Of a DNA stretch of 32,149 nt, positions 32,023-32,149 are shown in pieces. Positions within the stretch are counted from its first letter, which is position 1, and each line of letters starts with the position of its first letter. The stretch lies in the NCBI GenBank assembly GCA_017937765.1, contig JAGBCY010000002.1, positions 1 through 32,149 of the forward strand, written 5' to 3'. The position numbers and the translations under genes are program-made. Under the pieces are notes generated by a model. It had not been told where the DNA came from. It did no database searches and saw only the letters and a list, made by a program, of their open reading frames with translations. This DNA comes from Alistipes sp. Its GTDB lineage: Bacteria; Bacteroidota; Bacteroidia; Bacteroidales; Rikenellaceae.

Positions 32023-32149
32023 GAATAATCTCATAATCCGCTAAGAATAAAAAGTTTATGCGGAAAGTTCAAGAACGAGGTAATGAGTTGGCAACTGTTC
32101 TGATTTCTACATACTTGCGTGATTTGCATTGATGTACAACTCATCTTGG

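Noticed and set aside
32058-32132. 24-codon ORF (MRKVQERGNELATVLISTYL...) after the edge promoter
   Set aside because: It is too short, with no recognisable pattern, and could be chance. The next ATG at 32132 is cut by the window end.

Overview
The window looks like chromosomal DNA from a gut-type member of the Bacteroidales. An Alistipes/Rikenellaceae-like organism is my best guess, but this is inference and no marker here proves the genus. Evidence for the phylum: promoters repeatedly match the Bacteroidetes pattern TTTG - 19/20 bp - TAnnTTTG (e.g. 201-231, 4582-4612, 6642-6672, 7782-7812, 21458-21488, 31991-32022), Shine-Dalgarno sequences are mostly absent, and the gene content includes fimbrillin-type lipoproteins, a DUF3575 outer-membrane protein, an S46 dipeptidyl-peptidase and a Bacteroidetes-type TamB. 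MqnA implies menaquinone made by the futalosine route.

Layout. 1-2400: the start of rpmE2 (L31 type B, minus), then mqnA and corA on plus. 2429-4551 (minus): a TPR/transmembrane/HTH regulator with a coupled small lipoprotein. 4751-7613 (plus): a ROK regulator, a GNAT acetyltransferase and fabD. 7961-10327: a two-gene surface/pilus operon (DUF3575 outer-membrane protein plus fimbrillin-like lipoprotein), followed by a 13-copy 8-bp tandem repeat and a strong terminator. 10713-13377: maf and an S46 peptidase with the DPP11-type specificity arginine. 13540-17335: a 1184-residue surface lipoprotein with a fimbrillin-like N-terminus and tandem beta-helix modules. Its leader holds a G9 tract that lies inside a small upstream ORF and forms one arm of a hairpin. 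17455-20496: a small protein made of five 11-residue repeats (minus), an AraC regulator, lpxB and a FAH-fold protein. 20516-21534: two near-identical hairpins bracket an AT-rich segment carrying a secreted protein of unknown function and a candidate rod-shaped non-coding RNA resembling 6S RNA. 21556-29920 (minus): tamB, then a tight run exbB-exbD-tonB-DUF1573-MBL hydrolase-trmD. 30033-32006 (plus): tsaD and a YhcC-type radical SAM protein. A consensus promoter at the right edge points to a gene beyond the window.

The themes are envelope building (LpxB, FabD, TamB, the TonB/ExbBD energiser, pilus-like lipoproteins, peptide scavenging by DPP11) and core translation functions (L31, TrmD, TsaD). 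No transposase, integrase, CRISPR array, rRNA or tRNA was recognised. The most interesting items are the rod-like RNA at 21213-21388, the G-tract leader at 13540-13674, the beta-helix lipoprotein, the 11-mer repeat protein, and the FAH-fold protein that appears to have lost its metal ligands.
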